A DNA stretch of 64,000 nucleotides, taken from positions 58,462-122,461 of the forward strand of contig CAVXLJ010000021.1 in the NCBI GenBank assembly GCA_963762605.1. Reading direction: 5' to 3'. Source of the DNA: CAVSRC01 sp963762605. GTDB taxonomy: Bacteria; Pseudomonadota; Alphaproteobacteria; Rhizobiales; Kaistiaceae. Numbering within the stretch: position 1 is the first letter of the stretch; every line of letters begins with the position of its first letter. The position numbers and the translations under genes are program-made. This document shows positions 53,057 to 61,878 of this stretch, one piece after another. The notes beneath the pieces are model-generated. The model was not told the DNA's origin and made no database searches. It saw nothing but the letters and a program-made list of their open reading frames with translations.

Positions 53057-53610
53057 GCTTCCTCCGGCAGCCCGGTCGGCAGGCCGTCGAGGCTGACGCG
53101 GTTCTTCTCGTGGCGATAGGCAATGAGTTCCGCGTCGCTCTTGGTGCTCGCCCAATTATCCATCGACACGCGCTCGCCGTGATAATCGAACAGCGGCACG
53201 CCATAACCGCATGACTTGACGATCAGGTCGGCTTCGAGAACCACGATCTGGCGGGCGCCGCGCGGCTCCCCGCCGCCGAAGGCATCGGCGAGCAGGGCCG
53301 CGTAGTCTGCCGTGCCGCGATGAAGCACGCGCCCCTTGCCGTGGAGGCGGAGGATAAACGGCGGCCCGTCGAAGGCGCAGAACATGATGGTCATGCGGCC
53401 GCCGGCGAGGATGTGCGCCGAAGTCTCGTTGCCGCTGCCGGTGCGGTCGAGATAGGCGACGGTGTTGGGCCCGAGAACCCGGAACGCATCGGTCGAGCGT
53501 GGCGAGACGTTGACGCGCGTATCGGGCGCGGCCGAGGCGGTGAAAAAGACGTGCTGGCGGGCGATGAAATCGCGGTGCTTGTCGTCGAGTGCCGTGTATT
53601 TCGTCGCCAT
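53053..53610 (-). CDS. Pyridoxamine 5'-phosphate oxidase-family protein
   Basis: The protein has 185 residues. The split-barrel flavin-binding fold shows HVFFTASAAPDTRVNVSPRS, VAYLDRTGSGNETSAHILAG, MTIMFCAFDGPPFILRLHGK and GRVLHRG. Family members bind FMN or F420 and have varied reactions; pyridoxamine oxidase itself is unlikely because of length and motif. It is 2 bases downstream of carA on the same strand, so it is in the carA operon. Confidence 0.85.
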   Translation of the reverse strand: MATKYTALDDKHRDFIARQHVFFTASAAPDTRVNVSPRSTDAFRVLGPNTVAYLDRTGSGNETSAHILAGGRMTIMFCAFDGPPFILRLHGKGRVLHRGTADYAALLADAFGGGEPRGARQIVVLEADLIVKSCGYGVPLFDYHGERVSMDNWASTKSDAELIAYRHEKNRVSLDGLPTGLPEEA

Positions 53611-53612
53611 CC

Positions 53613-54800
53613 CTAGCCGCGCTTCGCCTCCATCATCGCGACGAACCTCTCGAACAGGTAGCGCGAGTCGCGGGGGCCGGGCGAGGCCTCCGGGTGGTAC
53701 TGGACGCCGAACACCGGCTTGTCCTTCACCCTGAGCCCGCAGTTCGAGCCGTCGAACAGCGAAACGTGAGTCTCCTCAACGCCCTCGGGCAGCGAGTTGG
53801 AGTCGACCGCGAAGCCGTGATTCATCGAGGTGATCTCGACCTTGCCGGTGGCCAGCTCCTTCACCGGATGGTTGGCGCCGTGGTGGCCCTGATGCATCTT
53901 CATCGTACTGCCGCCGAGCGCGAGGCCCAGCATCTGGTGGCCGAGGCAGATGCCGAAGGTCGGCACGCCGGCGTCGATCACGCCCCGGATCGCCGGCACG
54001 GCATATTCGCCGGTCGCCGCCGGGTCGCCGGGGCCGTTCGACAGGAACACGCCGTCGGGCTTGTGGGCGAGAATTTCCTCAGCCGTTGCCGTTGCCGGCA
54101 GAACGGTGACGCGGCAGCCGTGGTCGGCAAGCAGCCTGAGGATGTTGCGCTTGATGCCGTAGTCGACGCAGACCACGTGATATTTCGGGCTGTCCTGATG
54201 GCCATAGCCCTTGCCCCACACCCACGAGGTCTCGTCCCAGGTGTAGCTCTGGCCGGTGGTGACGTCCTTTGCCAGGTCCATGCCGACCAGCCCCGGCCAC
54301 GCCCTGGCCTCGGCGAGCAGCGCCTCGCGATCGAAGACGCCGTCGCGATTGTGGGCGATCACCGCATTGGGCATGCCGTGGGTGCGAATCAGGCTGGTGA
54401 GGGCGCGCGTATCGACACCGGCCAGCCCGATGATGCCGCGCGCCTTCAGCCAGGCGTCCAGCCCGCGCGTGGCGCGATAGTTCGACGGGTCGGTGATGTC
54501 GGTCTTCAGCACCGCGCCGCGTACGCCGGAGGAGGCGGCCATGTTGACCGTCTCGATGTCCTCGTCGTTGACGCCGACATTGCCTATATGGGGGAAGGTG
54601 AAGGTGATGATCTGCCCGGCATAGGAGGGATCGGTCAGAATCTCCTCATAACCGGTCATCGCCGTGTTGAAGCAGACCTCACCCACGGCCGTGCCTTCCG
54701 CGCCGATGCCGTGGGCGGTTATCACCGTGCCGTCGGCGAGCACGAGGAGGGCGGTCGGCTGCGAATCGGCCCACCGGTCTGTGGCTTGGCTGTCGGTCAT
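53613..54800 (-). CDS. carA: Carbamoyl-phosphate synthase small subunit
   Basis: The protein has 395 residues. It starts MTDSQATDRWADSQPTALLV. The N-terminal CarA domain is followed by class I glutamine amidotransferase motifs: the nucleophile Cys in FGICLGHQMLGLALGG, then VQYHPEASPGP with the His-Glu pair of the triad. It supplies ammonia from glutamine to CarB. ATG 54800 is chosen; a short extension to 54821 is possible. It lies 3.5 kb from carB, with small genes of the opposite strand between them. Confidence 0.95.
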   Translation of the reverse strand: MTDSQATDRWADSQPTALLVLADGTVITAHGIGAEGTAVGEVCFNTAMTGYEEILTDPSYAGQIITFTFPHIGNVGVNDEDIETVNMAASSGVRGAVLKTDITDPSNYRATRGLDAWLKARGIIGLAGVDTRALTSLIRTHGMPNAVIAHNRDGVFDREALLAEARAWPGLVGMDLAKDVTTGQSYTWDETSWVWGKGYGHQDSPKYHVVCVDYGIKRNILRLLADHGCRVTVLPATATAEEILAHKPDGVFLSNGPGDPAATGEYAVPAIRGVIDAGVPTFGICLGHQMLGLALGGSTMKMHQGHHGANHPVKELATGKVEITSMNHGFAVDSNSLPEGVEETHVSLFDGSNCGLRVKDKPVFGVQYHPEASPGPRDSRYLFERFVAMMEAKRG

Positions 54801-55090
54801 GGGCGAATGCCATAGCCGCAAGCGCGGCCGGGATCAATTCGGCTGTCCGGCGCTGCGGCAATCCCTATCTTGATTTCCGAATGCGATGGGGCCATATACG
54901 CGCCCGCCCGAAAGACGGGCATGCCCCCCGCGGGTGCGCGATGCGCGCCCCACCAAAGCCAAGGGCTGCGGGTTTCCATTGTGGATGGCACAAAAAGTCG
55001 ATGGATATCAACGACTTGCATATTCAGCAGAAGTTGCGCGCGGATTCGGCCGGGTTTATCCTGCCGTGGGCGCGGCAACGGGGATCAAAC

Positions 55091-55540
55091 ATGCGAGACC
55101 AGATCAATGCGGCCCTCAAAGAGGCGATGCTCACCCAGGACAAATGTCGCGTCTCGACACTTCGCCTGATCAGCGCCGCGATCAAGGACCGCGAAATCGC
55201 CGCGCGCACCGCCGGCCGCGATCCGATCCAGGACACCGATATCACCGAAATCCTCATGAAGATGATCAAGCAGCGGCTCGAATCCGCGCGTCTCTATGAG
55301 GAAGGCAATCGCCTCGACCTCGCCGCGCAGGAGCGCGAGGAAATCACGGTCATCAAGTCGTTCCTGCCCGAACAGATGGACGAAGACCAGGTCCGCAACG
55401 TCTGTGCCGAAACCGTCAAGACCACCGGCGCCGCCGGCTTGCGCGACATGGGCAAGTGCATGCAGGCGCTGAAGGCGCGCTACGCCGGCCGCATGGACTT
55501 CGGCAAGGCAAGCGCGGTTGTCCGCGGCCTGCTGACCTGA
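55091..55540 (+). CDS. yqeY: GatB/YqeY-domain protein
   Basis: The protein has 149 residues. It has the full YqeY text: MRDQINAALKEAMLTQDKCR, VSTLRLISAAIKDREIAART, ILMKMIKQRLESARLYEEGN and KSFLPEQMDEDQVRNVCAET, ending GKASAVVRGLLT. The family resembles the tRNA-binding tail of GatB. ATG 55091 is chosen because GGGGA lies 8 bases upstream. It is divergent from carA. In many alphaproteobacteria the next gene on this side is dnaG, here separated by about 8 kb. Confidence 0.92.
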   Translation: MRDQINAALKEAMLTQDKCRVSTLRLISAAIKDREIAARTAGRDPIQDTDITEILMKMIKQRLESARLYEEGNRLDLAAQEREEITVIKSFLPEQMDEDQVRNVCAETVKTTGAAGLRDMGKCMQALKARYAGRMDFGKASAVVRGLLT

Positions 55541-55584
55541 ACGGTCCTACCGGCGCGGCTCAGGGCCAGCGCTCATCATTCCAC

Positions 55585-55620
55585 GGCGCGCCACCAGTGA
55601 CGGTTGGCGCGCCGCTTCGT
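55585..55620 (+). terminator. Rho-independent terminator-like hairpin
   Basis: GGCGCGCCA at 55585-55593 pairs with TGGCGCGCC at 55605-55613, and GCTTCGTTT follows. It is 45 bases after yqeY and 26 before the convergent GST stop. Confidence 0.6.
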
Positions 55621-55645
55621 TTGCGTAGCCAGGACGCGCCGGCCG

Positions 55646-56359
55646 CTAGCCATCCAGCTCCGGATAATGGCGGAAGATGCCGTCCTCGTTGAAGGCGATT
55701 CGCCGGTCGCTTGCGAGATAGGCCTTGATGCGTGGCCGCGCGGCAATGCGGGCGGCGAGCGCCGCCACCTTCGGCGCGTCCGGCAGCCGCTTGGCCATCG
55801 CCTTGGGGAAGGCGTAGCTCAGCGCGGCGACCACCTGGAACAGCGACAGGTCGGCATAGGATAGCCGCGCGCCGACCAGATGCCCGTCGCCCTTGGGATT
55901 GCGCGCGAGAATCGCCTCGAACCATGCGAGGAAGCGCGGGATGCGGCTGTCGCGGAACAGCTTCGCCCGTTTCAGCGATTCCGCCTTCTGCTCCTCGTAA
56001 TAGAAGGCGCCGCCGAGCGGGTGATGGGTGTCGTGCGCCTCTTGCACCAGATCGGCGATGGCGAGCTGAATCTGATGGGTCCACAGCTTCGCGCCCGAAG
56101 CCTTGGGCGCCAGGCCCAGGGGCTCGCCGAGATAGAGCAGGATATTGGCCGTCTGGCCGATGAGGACGTGGCGATCGCGCAGGAAGGGCGGCGCGAAGGG
56201 GGGCGTGGCGCCGTCCTCGCTCTCCCACACGCGCATCAGTTCGCCGGTGCCGTGCTCGCGCGCGACGTCGACATAGTCGGCGCCGGCTTCCTCCAGCGCC
56301 AGTCGGACGAATTCGCCGCGCCCCTGAATGCCCGGCCAGTAGTAGAGTTCGTAGGTCAT
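55646..56359 (-). CDS. Glutathione S-transferase
   Basis: The protein has 237 residues. The thioredoxin-like N-domain reads MTYELYYWPGIQGRGEFVRL with LALEEAGADYVDVAREHGTG, the GSH site in VLIGQTANILLYLG. The helical C-domain ends with IKAYLASDRRIAFNEDG. The YYWPGIQGRGE start and the FVRLALEEAG block place it near the alpha/sigma-like GST groups. It is a detoxifying or conjugating enzyme. ATG 56359 is chosen. It is the first gene of the block between yqeY and dnaG. Confidence 0.88.
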   Translation of the reverse strand: MTYELYYWPGIQGRGEFVRLALEEAGADYVDVAREHGTGELMRVWESEDGATPPFAPPFLRDRHVLIGQTANILLYLGEPLGLAPKASGAKLWTHQIQLAIADLVQEAHDTHHPLGGAFYYEEQKAESLKRAKLFRDSRIPRFLAWFEAILARNPKGDGHLVGARLSYADLSLFQVVAALSYAFPKAMAKRLPDAPKVAALAARIAARPRIKAYLASDRRIAFNEDGIFRHYPELDG

Positions 56360-56541
56360 GGTTGGCCCCGCATTTTCGACTGTCCGGCACCATAGGCCAA
56401 TCTTGTGCGGCAAGCGTCAGCAAGTCGAATCGCCGTCCGAGCCGCTGGCGGCCATCCGCCGGCCGCCCTAGTGATGCCGGACTTGTGCCATCGAATGTCC
56501 GTATTAGGCTGTTTGGGTCCGCCGCTAAGGGGCATGCAAGG

Positions 56542-57558
56542 ATGAGAAGGCGAGTGCGCAACGATCCTGATGGTGGACCGGCGGAGGAGGGAGCCGTGGT
56601 CACCTATTCGCGCCTGGCGGCGCGCGGCGGACGTGGGCCGGCCGGGCGTCAGGAGCCATATCTTGAGGCGCGCGAGGTGCCGTACAGGGACGACGACCTC
56701 AGGGCCTACGATCCCGAACGTGCGGCGGGCAGCGGCTTGGCCGACGCGATCGACGAACTCGACGCGCCACGCCGCGGTCGCCGCCGTCGCGGCGCAGGCG
56801 GAGCGGTGCTGGTCGGCGCCGTGGCCCTGGCCGCCGGTATGGTCATCCTTGCCTATGCCTACGGCATCGCCACGCGCGTCGATGCCCCATCGGCGGCGTC
56901 CGTCACCGCGCCCGGAAGTGCCGTGACCAGCCGCGGGACGCTGCCCGCCGACGACGCGGCCCGCTCGATACCCGTCGACGGCACGGTGCCCGCCACCGCA
57001 TCGGCGCCGGCAGCGCCGGCCGGGGATACCGCCACGCCGCTTCCCGCGGCGCAGCCGGCTCAGCCACCGGCCGAATCGCCGAAGCCCGCCACGGCGGCGG
57101 CGCCGGCAGGATCGGGCGGTGCGCCGATGGATGGCGACACAACCCAACAGGCTGCCAAGCCGGCGCTGATCGCGCCGGTGCCGGCGACCGCGACACCGCC
57201 GGCGCCGGTTGCGCTGCCCAAGGTGACGGCGAGTGTCGAGTCGCCGCCGGCCAAGCCCGCCGACAGCAAGCCGGCCGCCAGCAGCGACGACCTCATGGCC
57301 AATATCGAACGCCTGCTCAAGCGCGACGCGGCGACCGCCAAGCCGGCTGCCACGCCGGCCGCGGCAGCGGGTCCGACGCCGCTCGCTCCGGTCCAGCCGG
57401 CGGACCCGAGCGCGCTGCCGCAACTGCCGGATCCCAATGCGGTTGCGACGACACCTGTGCCGCCGGCCGATGTCGGGCCGCCGCTGGACAAGCGTCTGAT
57501 CCCGCCGGCCGACATTCCCAACGTGCCACCGAACAACACGGCAACCGGCGGGCAATAA
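56542..57558 (+). CDS. Membrane-anchored Pro/Ala-rich protein
   Basis: The protein has 338 residues from ATG 56542, or 320 from GTG 56596, which has GGAGGAGGGA just upstream. After an acidic/basic start there is one membrane helix (GGAVLVGAVALAAGMVILAY) and a long Pro/Ala-rich outer region with spacers such as PATAAAPAGSGGAPMDGD. A short charged motif (ASSDDLMANIERLLKRDA) recurs in many alphaproteobacterial proteins of this type. It has no enzyme motif and may be a structural or cell-wall linker. A hairpin repeat follows at 57620. Confidence 0.55.
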   Translation: MRRRVRNDPDGGPAEEGAVVTYSRLAARGGRGPAGRQEPYLEAREVPYRDDDLRAYDPERAAGSGLADAIDELDAPRRGRRRRGAGGAVLVGAVALAAGMVILAYAYGIATRVDAPSAASVTAPGSAVTSRGTLPADDAARSIPVDGTVPATASAPAAPAGDTATPLPAAQPAQPPAESPKPATAAAPAGSGGAPMDGDTTQQAAKPALIAPVPATATPPAPVALPKVTASVESPPAKPADSKPAASSDDLMANIERLLKRDAATAKPAATPAAAAGPTPLAPVQPADPSALPQLPDPNAVATTPVPPADVGPPLDKRLIPPADIPNVPPNNTATGGQ

Positions 57559-57599
57559 GGCGACCGTTCGGGCGGGCTTCGATAGCCGGACGGGGGATG

Positions 57600-57700
57600 C
57601 CTTCGACTCAATCATGCATGCCCGGCCTGGTGCCGGGCGGCGTCACATCTCCGTCGTTCGCCCCGGTCTCAATGCGAGCGGCGGCCGGAATGACGACAAG
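57600..57700. repeat. Intergenic hairpin repeat
   Basis: GCCCGGC (57620-57626) and GCCGGGC (57632-57638) form a hairpin with loop CTGGT. The following segment (about 57640-57690) resembles the right half of the dispersed GTCATTCCGG-type intergenic repeats of alphaproteobacteria. It may also serve as the terminator of the Pro/Ala-rich gene. Confidence 0.5.
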
Positions 57701-57723
57701 CCGACAGGCTGCGCAAGATCGGT

Positions 57724-58131
57724 TCAGCCGGCCTTGCTTAGTGCGCCGTACAGCGAGCGGAGGAACGCTTCGCTGGACAGCGTCGCGCCGGAGATGATGT
57801 TCACATTGGCGCTCTGCGCCGCGATCACCTCGTTGCGCAGCATGGGCAGGGCCTGGCTGTTGATCGAGATCGAGGCGCCGTGCGTATCCGGATATTGCAG
57901 CACCCTGATGGCGCTGAGCTTGCCGCCGCTGACGATCGCCTGGATCTGCATGTTGCCGTAATAGGCGTTGGTCACCGGACCGGTATAGGTGCCGTTGGCA
58001 TAGGTCCTGGCGCTGGCGCCGATGGGCACGGCGTTGTTGGAGACGAAGGGCAGGGCGGCCTGGCGCCCCGACTGGGTCCAGAAATAGACGCCGGCACCGG
58101 CCAGCGCGAGGACGAGAAGCGTTTTCTTCAT
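57724..58131 (-). CDS. FMN-binding-domain exported protein
   Basis: The protein has 135 residues with an N-terminal signal or anchor (MKKTLLVLALAGAGVYFWTQ). The FMN-binding motif is in SANVNIISGATLSSEAFLRS, the SGAT pattern by which FMN is attached in NqrC/RnfG proteins. It could carry covalent FMN in the periplasm and relay electrons. No Rnf or Nqr genes are adjacent. It converges with the Pro/Ala-rich gene and is oriented away from the aquaporin gene. Confidence 0.82.
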   Translation of the reverse strand: MKKTLLVLALAGAGVYFWTQSGRQAALPFVSNNAVPIGASARTYANGTYTGPVTNAYYGNMQIQAIVSGGKLSAIRVLQYPDTHGASISINSQALPMLRNEVIAAQSANVNIISGATLSSEAFLRSLYGALSKAG

Positions 58132-58550
58132 GGTCAGGATACTCGCAGGATGCAGCGAACTTGGTCGCCATCCTGGCAGGCGCTTGTTGACAATACGCTG
58201 TCAGCGCCGATTACAAATTGTTCATTGTTTCAAGGCGGATAGCCGAAGCTCCGGGGATGGCGCGCGAGGCGCCCGGGATGTCTGGCAAGCACCAACCGCC
58301 AGCATCCGTTTTGCCCCTTGCTGAAAGACGGGCGAAGCCCAGGTTCGCTGGTATCGGCTTCGGCGATGCGCGCATCGTCGATGCCGGTCTTTCGCTCACG
58401 CCGCCACCCTGGCGGCACACGACAAACCATGAGCCTTGCGGTGATGCGGGAGGACGCTGATAGAAGCCCCGGCACCGGAAGTGTCGCGCCAATGTGTGGA
58501 GTCGGAGATTGCATGGAACTGCACCATCTGCCGGCCTGCGGCGGCCGGCG
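58132..58550. other. Intergenic region, about 420 bases, no gene seen
   Basis: Between the FMN-binding gene and the aquaporin gene. No reliable gene or repeat is seen; a TTGACA at 58187-58192 without a good -10 is noted only. Confidence 0.5.
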
Positions 58551-59348
58551 ATGAATGGGCCGGGCAAGCCGGTGCCCTGGATGCTGTTCGGGGCGGAGGC
58601 GCTCGGCACGGCATTGCTGCTCGCGGTCGGCCTGTCGGTTGTCATCTTCGATTTCGGCACGGGAAGTCCGATGATCCGGCTGCTCCCGGACCCGGCGCTG
58701 CGGCGGCTGGTGACCGGCTTCCTGTTCGGTGCGACGGGAGCGGCGATCGCCGTCTCGCCGCTTGGCAAGGAGAGCGGCGCCCACATCAATCCCATCGTCA
58801 CGCTTGCCTTCTGGCTGATGGGCAAGCTCAAGGCGCGCCATGCGCTCGGCTATGTCGCGGCGCAGATGACGGGCGCCGCGATCGGATCGCTGCCGCTCGT
58901 CGCCTGGGGGGCGATGGGCCGCAGCATTGCCTTCGGCGCCACCGAGCCCGGCACGGCCTATGGCCCGCTATGGGCGCTTCTCGGCGAGACGGTGACCAGC
59001 TTCGCGCTGATCTTCGGCCTGTTCGTGTTTCTGCGTCACAAGGCGCTCAAGCCCTTCACGCCGGCGCTGTTTCCGCCGCTCTATGCCGTCATGGTGTGGC
59101 TCGAGGCGCCGCTCTCGGGCACCAGCACCAATCCGGCGCGCAGCTTCGGGCCGGCGCTGGTCTCGGGCGTCTGGGGCGGCTGGTGGATCTATTGGCTGGG
59201 GCCGCTTGCCGGCGCCCTCATTGCCGTGGCGCTCTATCATCGTGCCGGCTGGAAGCGCGAGGCGATCACGGTCGCCAAGATCTTCCATTTCGAGCACGAT
59301 CGCTACGGCGTGTTCCATGCCGCCACACGGAAGAACCCGCCGCCGTGA
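58551..59348 (+). CDS. Aquaporin/glycerol facilitator family channel
   Basis: The protein has 265 residues and six hydrophobic segments. The first NPA box reads GAHINPIVTLAFWL (NPI in place of NPA), the second reads SGTSTNPARSFGPALV. This is the MIP signature. The pair with a changed first box is seen in some MIP subgroups and may alter selectivity. It moves water or small solutes. ATG 58551 is chosen, but ATG 58494 is in frame and possible. It stands alone. Confidence 0.88.
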   Translation: MNGPGKPVPWMLFGAEALGTALLLAVGLSVVIFDFGTGSPMIRLLPDPALRRLVTGFLFGATGAAIAVSPLGKESGAHINPIVTLAFWLMGKLKARHALGYVAAQMTGAAIGSLPLVAWGAMGRSIAFGATEPGTAYGPLWALLGETVTSFALIFGLFVFLRHKALKPFTPALFPPLYAVMVWLEAPLSGTSTNPARSFGPALVSGVWGGWWIYWLGPLAGALIAVALYHRAGWKREAITVAKIFHFEHDRYGVFHAATRKNPPP

Positions 59349-59365
59349 GCCGCGTTTCTCCGGCT

Positions 59366-61363
59366 CTATTGCACCAGCCTGAGACCGGGGTGCTTGTCGG
59401 AGGAGGCGGGCAGCAGAGGCCAGGTCTTGGTGATGAGTTCGCTGGCCTGCGCGGCCGGCACGGGCTGGCTGAAATAGAAGCCCTGGGCCAGGTCCACACC
59501 CCTGACTGCGAGCATCAGCGCCTGATCTGCAGTCTCGATGCCCTCGGCCGTCGTGGAAAGGTCGAGGTTCTGTGCAAGGTTGATGATCGTATCGATGATG
59601 ATCGTGTTCAGACGTGCGTTTCCGTCACCGGAGACGAAGGAGCGGTCGATCTTGAGCCGGGTGAACGGCGTCTCGCTCAACAAGGCGAGCGAGGAATAGC
59701 CGGTCCCGAAATCGTCGATGGCGACCAGGACGCCGAGGTCGCGCAAATCAAGGATGCGTTGCAGCGCGATTGCCGGATCGCGCGGCAGGGCATTCTCGGT
59801 GATCTCCAGTTCGAGCCGCGTCGGCGACAGGCCGGTTGTCCTCAGCACGCGCGCCACGATGCCGGGAAACAGGGGGTCTTCGAGCTGCAGCGGCGAAACA
59901 TTGACGGCGATGAACGGGTGCGGCGCCGGCCACGTGGCCGCAAGCTCGCAGGCCTGTCGCAAGACTTCCTCGCCGATTTCCGCGATCTTTCCGACTTCTT
60001 CGGCAAGGCCGATGAAATCGTCCGGCATGACCAACCGGCCGTCTTGTCTTTGCCAACGGGCAAGAGCTTCGAAGCCTGATGTCTTCCCGGTCCGCAGGTC
60101 GACCAGGGGCTGATAGTGGCACTCGATTTCCTTGCGCAGGACGGCGCTGTCGAGGCCCCGGATGCGATCGATGCGTGTGCTGAAATCGACGCCCAGTGCC
60201 TCGTTGAACCAATGCGCCTCGGTCGCGGTCGTCCGATCGGCCAGTTCGAGAGCATGACCGCTGTTGCGCAGCAGCCCGATGGCGGTGTCGGCGCCCGGAT
60301 GACCGATCGCGCCGCCGGCCTGCACGCGGAGCTTGACTGGACCGTCCGCCATGCGTACCGGCGCCAGCAGTCTTTCCATCGCGTTGCGTATGATCTGTTG
60401 CGCGGCGACCGGCGATGATGCCGGCAAGGCCGCCAGCGCAAAGACATCCGAAGCGATGCGAGAGACCAGAACTCCGGGCAGGTCGTGAAGCCGATCGCCG
60501 ATCAGCCGGATGAGCGCGGCATCCTCCGCCGTCTCGACGTCGTCGATGAGACGGTCGAGATCGAGCAGCTTGAGCTGCACCAATGCCAGCCACCGATCCG
60601 AAGGCGCTGCGCCCAGCGCGTCGTCGACGTCCGCGATGAATTTGCCCTGCCGGGACAAGCCGGTCACCGGATCGTAGCGCAGCAGGTGGCTGAACCTCTG
60701 TTTGGCCCTGACCTGTTCGTCGATGTCGAGAGCGACGCCGACCATGCGCCGGGTGCGCCCGTCGGCTGATGCGAAGAGACTGCCGCGAAGCTGGACCCAT
60801 CGATACAGACCGTCCTCGCAGCGCACACGGTAGCGCACGTCGTAAGGCTGCGTGCCGCCGGACGCGATGGCTTGCGCCAGCTTGAGCTCGGCCTCCTCAT
60901 TGTCGTCCGGGTGGCGCCGGCTGCGCAGCTCCGCGACGGTGAGCCTGTAGTCCGGCGGCAGGCCGAGCCGGCGGATGAGTTCGCCGGAGACGTGCGAGAG
61001 CTGCTCGCCGTTTTCGCTCAGGTCGAGTTCCCAAATGCCGCCACCGGCACTGGTCAATGCGAGCTGGAGCCGCCGCTCGCTTTCCGAAGACGCCCCATAG
61101 GCCGCCAGGATGTCCTTCCAGGCCATCCGCAGGAGATAGAAGATCAGCAGCGCCGAGACGGCGACAAATCCCCATCCCTTATAGGTCTGCAGGGTCTGAT
61201 AATGGGCGTAGCCACCGGCAATGCTTGAGAGTGCTTTGTCGCTGAATGCTATCCACAGGGCGCTGACAATCGCATAGCTCCCCGCGATCAGGAGGGGCAC
61301 TTTGGGATATAAGTATTTCTGGTGCGCAGGGAGGCCGCTTTGCTTCCAGCGACTGGCAGACAT
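59366..61363 (-). CDS. c-di-GMP phosphodiesterase: two membrane helices, PAS, degenerate GGDEF, EAL
   Basis: The protein has 665 residues. Two hydrophobic helices at about 22-40 and 64-79 anchor it. A PAS-like part (about 100-225) follows, with ASGGTQPYDVRYRVRCEDGL. In the GGDEF-like part (about 225-385) the motif region reads SRIASDVFALAAL at 301-313, so the active GGDEF is lost. EAL is intact in text: GFEALARWQRQDGR at 430-443, ELEITENAL at 518-526, IDDFGTGYSSLALLSETP at 549-566. It probably only degrades cyclic di-GMP, with the GGDEF as a possible GTP sensor. Convergent with the aquaporin gene. Confidence 0.9.
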   Translation of the reverse strand: MSASRWKQSGLPAHQKYLYPKVPLLIAGSYAIVSALWIAFSDKALSSIAGGYAHYQTLQTYKGWGFVAVSALLIFYLLRMAWKDILAAYGASSESERRLQLALTSAGGGIWELDLSENGEQLSHVSGELIRRLGLPPDYRLTVAELRSRRHPDDNEEAELKLAQAIASGGTQPYDVRYRVRCEDGLYRWVQLRGSLFASADGRTRRMVGVALDIDEQVRAKQRFSHLLRYDPVTGLSRQGKFIADVDDALGAAPSDRWLALVQLKLLDLDRLIDDVETAEDAALIRLIGDRLHDLPGVLVSRIASDVFALAALPASSPVAAQQIIRNAMERLLAPVRMADGPVKLRVQAGGAIGHPGADTAIGLLRNSGHALELADRTTATEAHWFNEALGVDFSTRIDRIRGLDSAVLRKEIECHYQPLVDLRTGKTSGFEALARWQRQDGRLVMPDDFIGLAEEVGKIAEIGEEVLRQACELAATWPAPHPFIAVNVSPLQLEDPLFPGIVARVLRTTGLSPTRLELEITENALPRDPAIALQRILDLRDLGVLVAIDDFGTGYSSLALLSETPFTRLKIDRSFVSGDGNARLNTIIIDTIINLAQNLDLSTTAEGIETADQALMLAVRGVDLAQGFYFSQPVPAAQASELITKTWPLLPASSDKHPGLRLVQ

Positions 61364-61494
61364 TGTCGATACTCAACAGCTCCGTCGAATGCGATTGCCA
61401 TCTCTAGGCCGGTTCGCCTTAACGTCTTGCATTCGTTTCCATTAAAAAGTGTTGCACCGGCCTGTATTCACGCCGGCGCCGGCGGACGTGGCGC

Positions 61495-61590
61495 TGCGAA
61501 TCCCCGCCTCCCCCCTTGCGGGGGACACCGGCGGCGCAGGTTTCGCGTCCCGCGAAACCGTTGGCGCAGCCAAGAGGGGGGGCGGGCAGG
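61495..61590. repeat. REP-like repeat unit upstream of the MazEF pair
   Basis: GGTTTCGCG (61539-61547) and CGCGAAACC (61551-61559) form a perfect 9-bp stem, enclosed between CCTCCCCCCTTGCGGGGG (61507-61524) and GCCAAGAGGGGG (about 61569-61580). The outer text recurs at 62490-62520. No gene is seen between 61364 and 61653. Confidence 0.55.
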
Positions 61591-61625
61591 GCTCTCCCCT
61601 TGCATTTCGAGCCGATGGGCACTAG

Positions 61626-61637
61626 GTTACATGTAAC
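61626..61637. promoter_or_regulatory. Palindrome at the MazEF start, likely operator
   Basis: GTTACATGTAAC is a perfect 12-bp palindrome, ending 16 bases before the antitoxin start and just before its GAGAGG ribosome site. Short GTTAC/GTAAC palindromes at this place are typical of autoregulated toxin-antitoxin operons. Confidence 0.5.
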
Positions 61638-61653
61638 TTCGAGAGGTGCCTTC

Positions 61654-61878
61654 ATGGCTGACACCGCGAGCCGAAAGTCCTCGCGCGACAAGGTGCGGAT
61701 CCACCGCGCGCGCCTGCGTGCCCAGGGCCTCAGGCCGATCCAGATCTGGGTGCCGGACACGCGCGCGCCGAGGTTTGCGGAAGAAGCGCATCGCGAGGCG
61801 TTGGCGCTTGCTGCCAGTCCCGCGGCTGCGGAGGATCAGGCCTTCATCGACGCCATCTCCCAATGGAACGAGGGGTGA
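61654..61878 (+). CDS. MazE-family antitoxin (DUF3018 type)
   Basis: The protein has 74 residues. It has the short MazE-like layout: SSRDKVRIHRARLRAQGLRP and PIQIWVPDTRAPRFAEEAHR, ending DAISQWNEG. The family is the antitoxin that usually precedes a MazF/PemK toxin, as here. ATG 61654 is chosen because GAGAGG lies 7 bases upstream; a longer frame to 61516 has no support. Its end overlaps the toxin start. A palindrome at 61626-61637 is a likely autoregulatory site. Confidence 0.85.
   Translation: MADTASRKSSRDKVRIHRARLRAQGLRPIQIWVPDTRAPRFAEEAHREALALAASPAAAEDQAFIDAISQWNEG

Noticed and set aside
58187..58215. TTGACA with a possible -10 element
   Set aside because: TTGACA is consensus but the -10 region (GATTAC/ATTACA) is weak and no plus-strand gene starts near it; the aquaporin start is more than 300 bases away.
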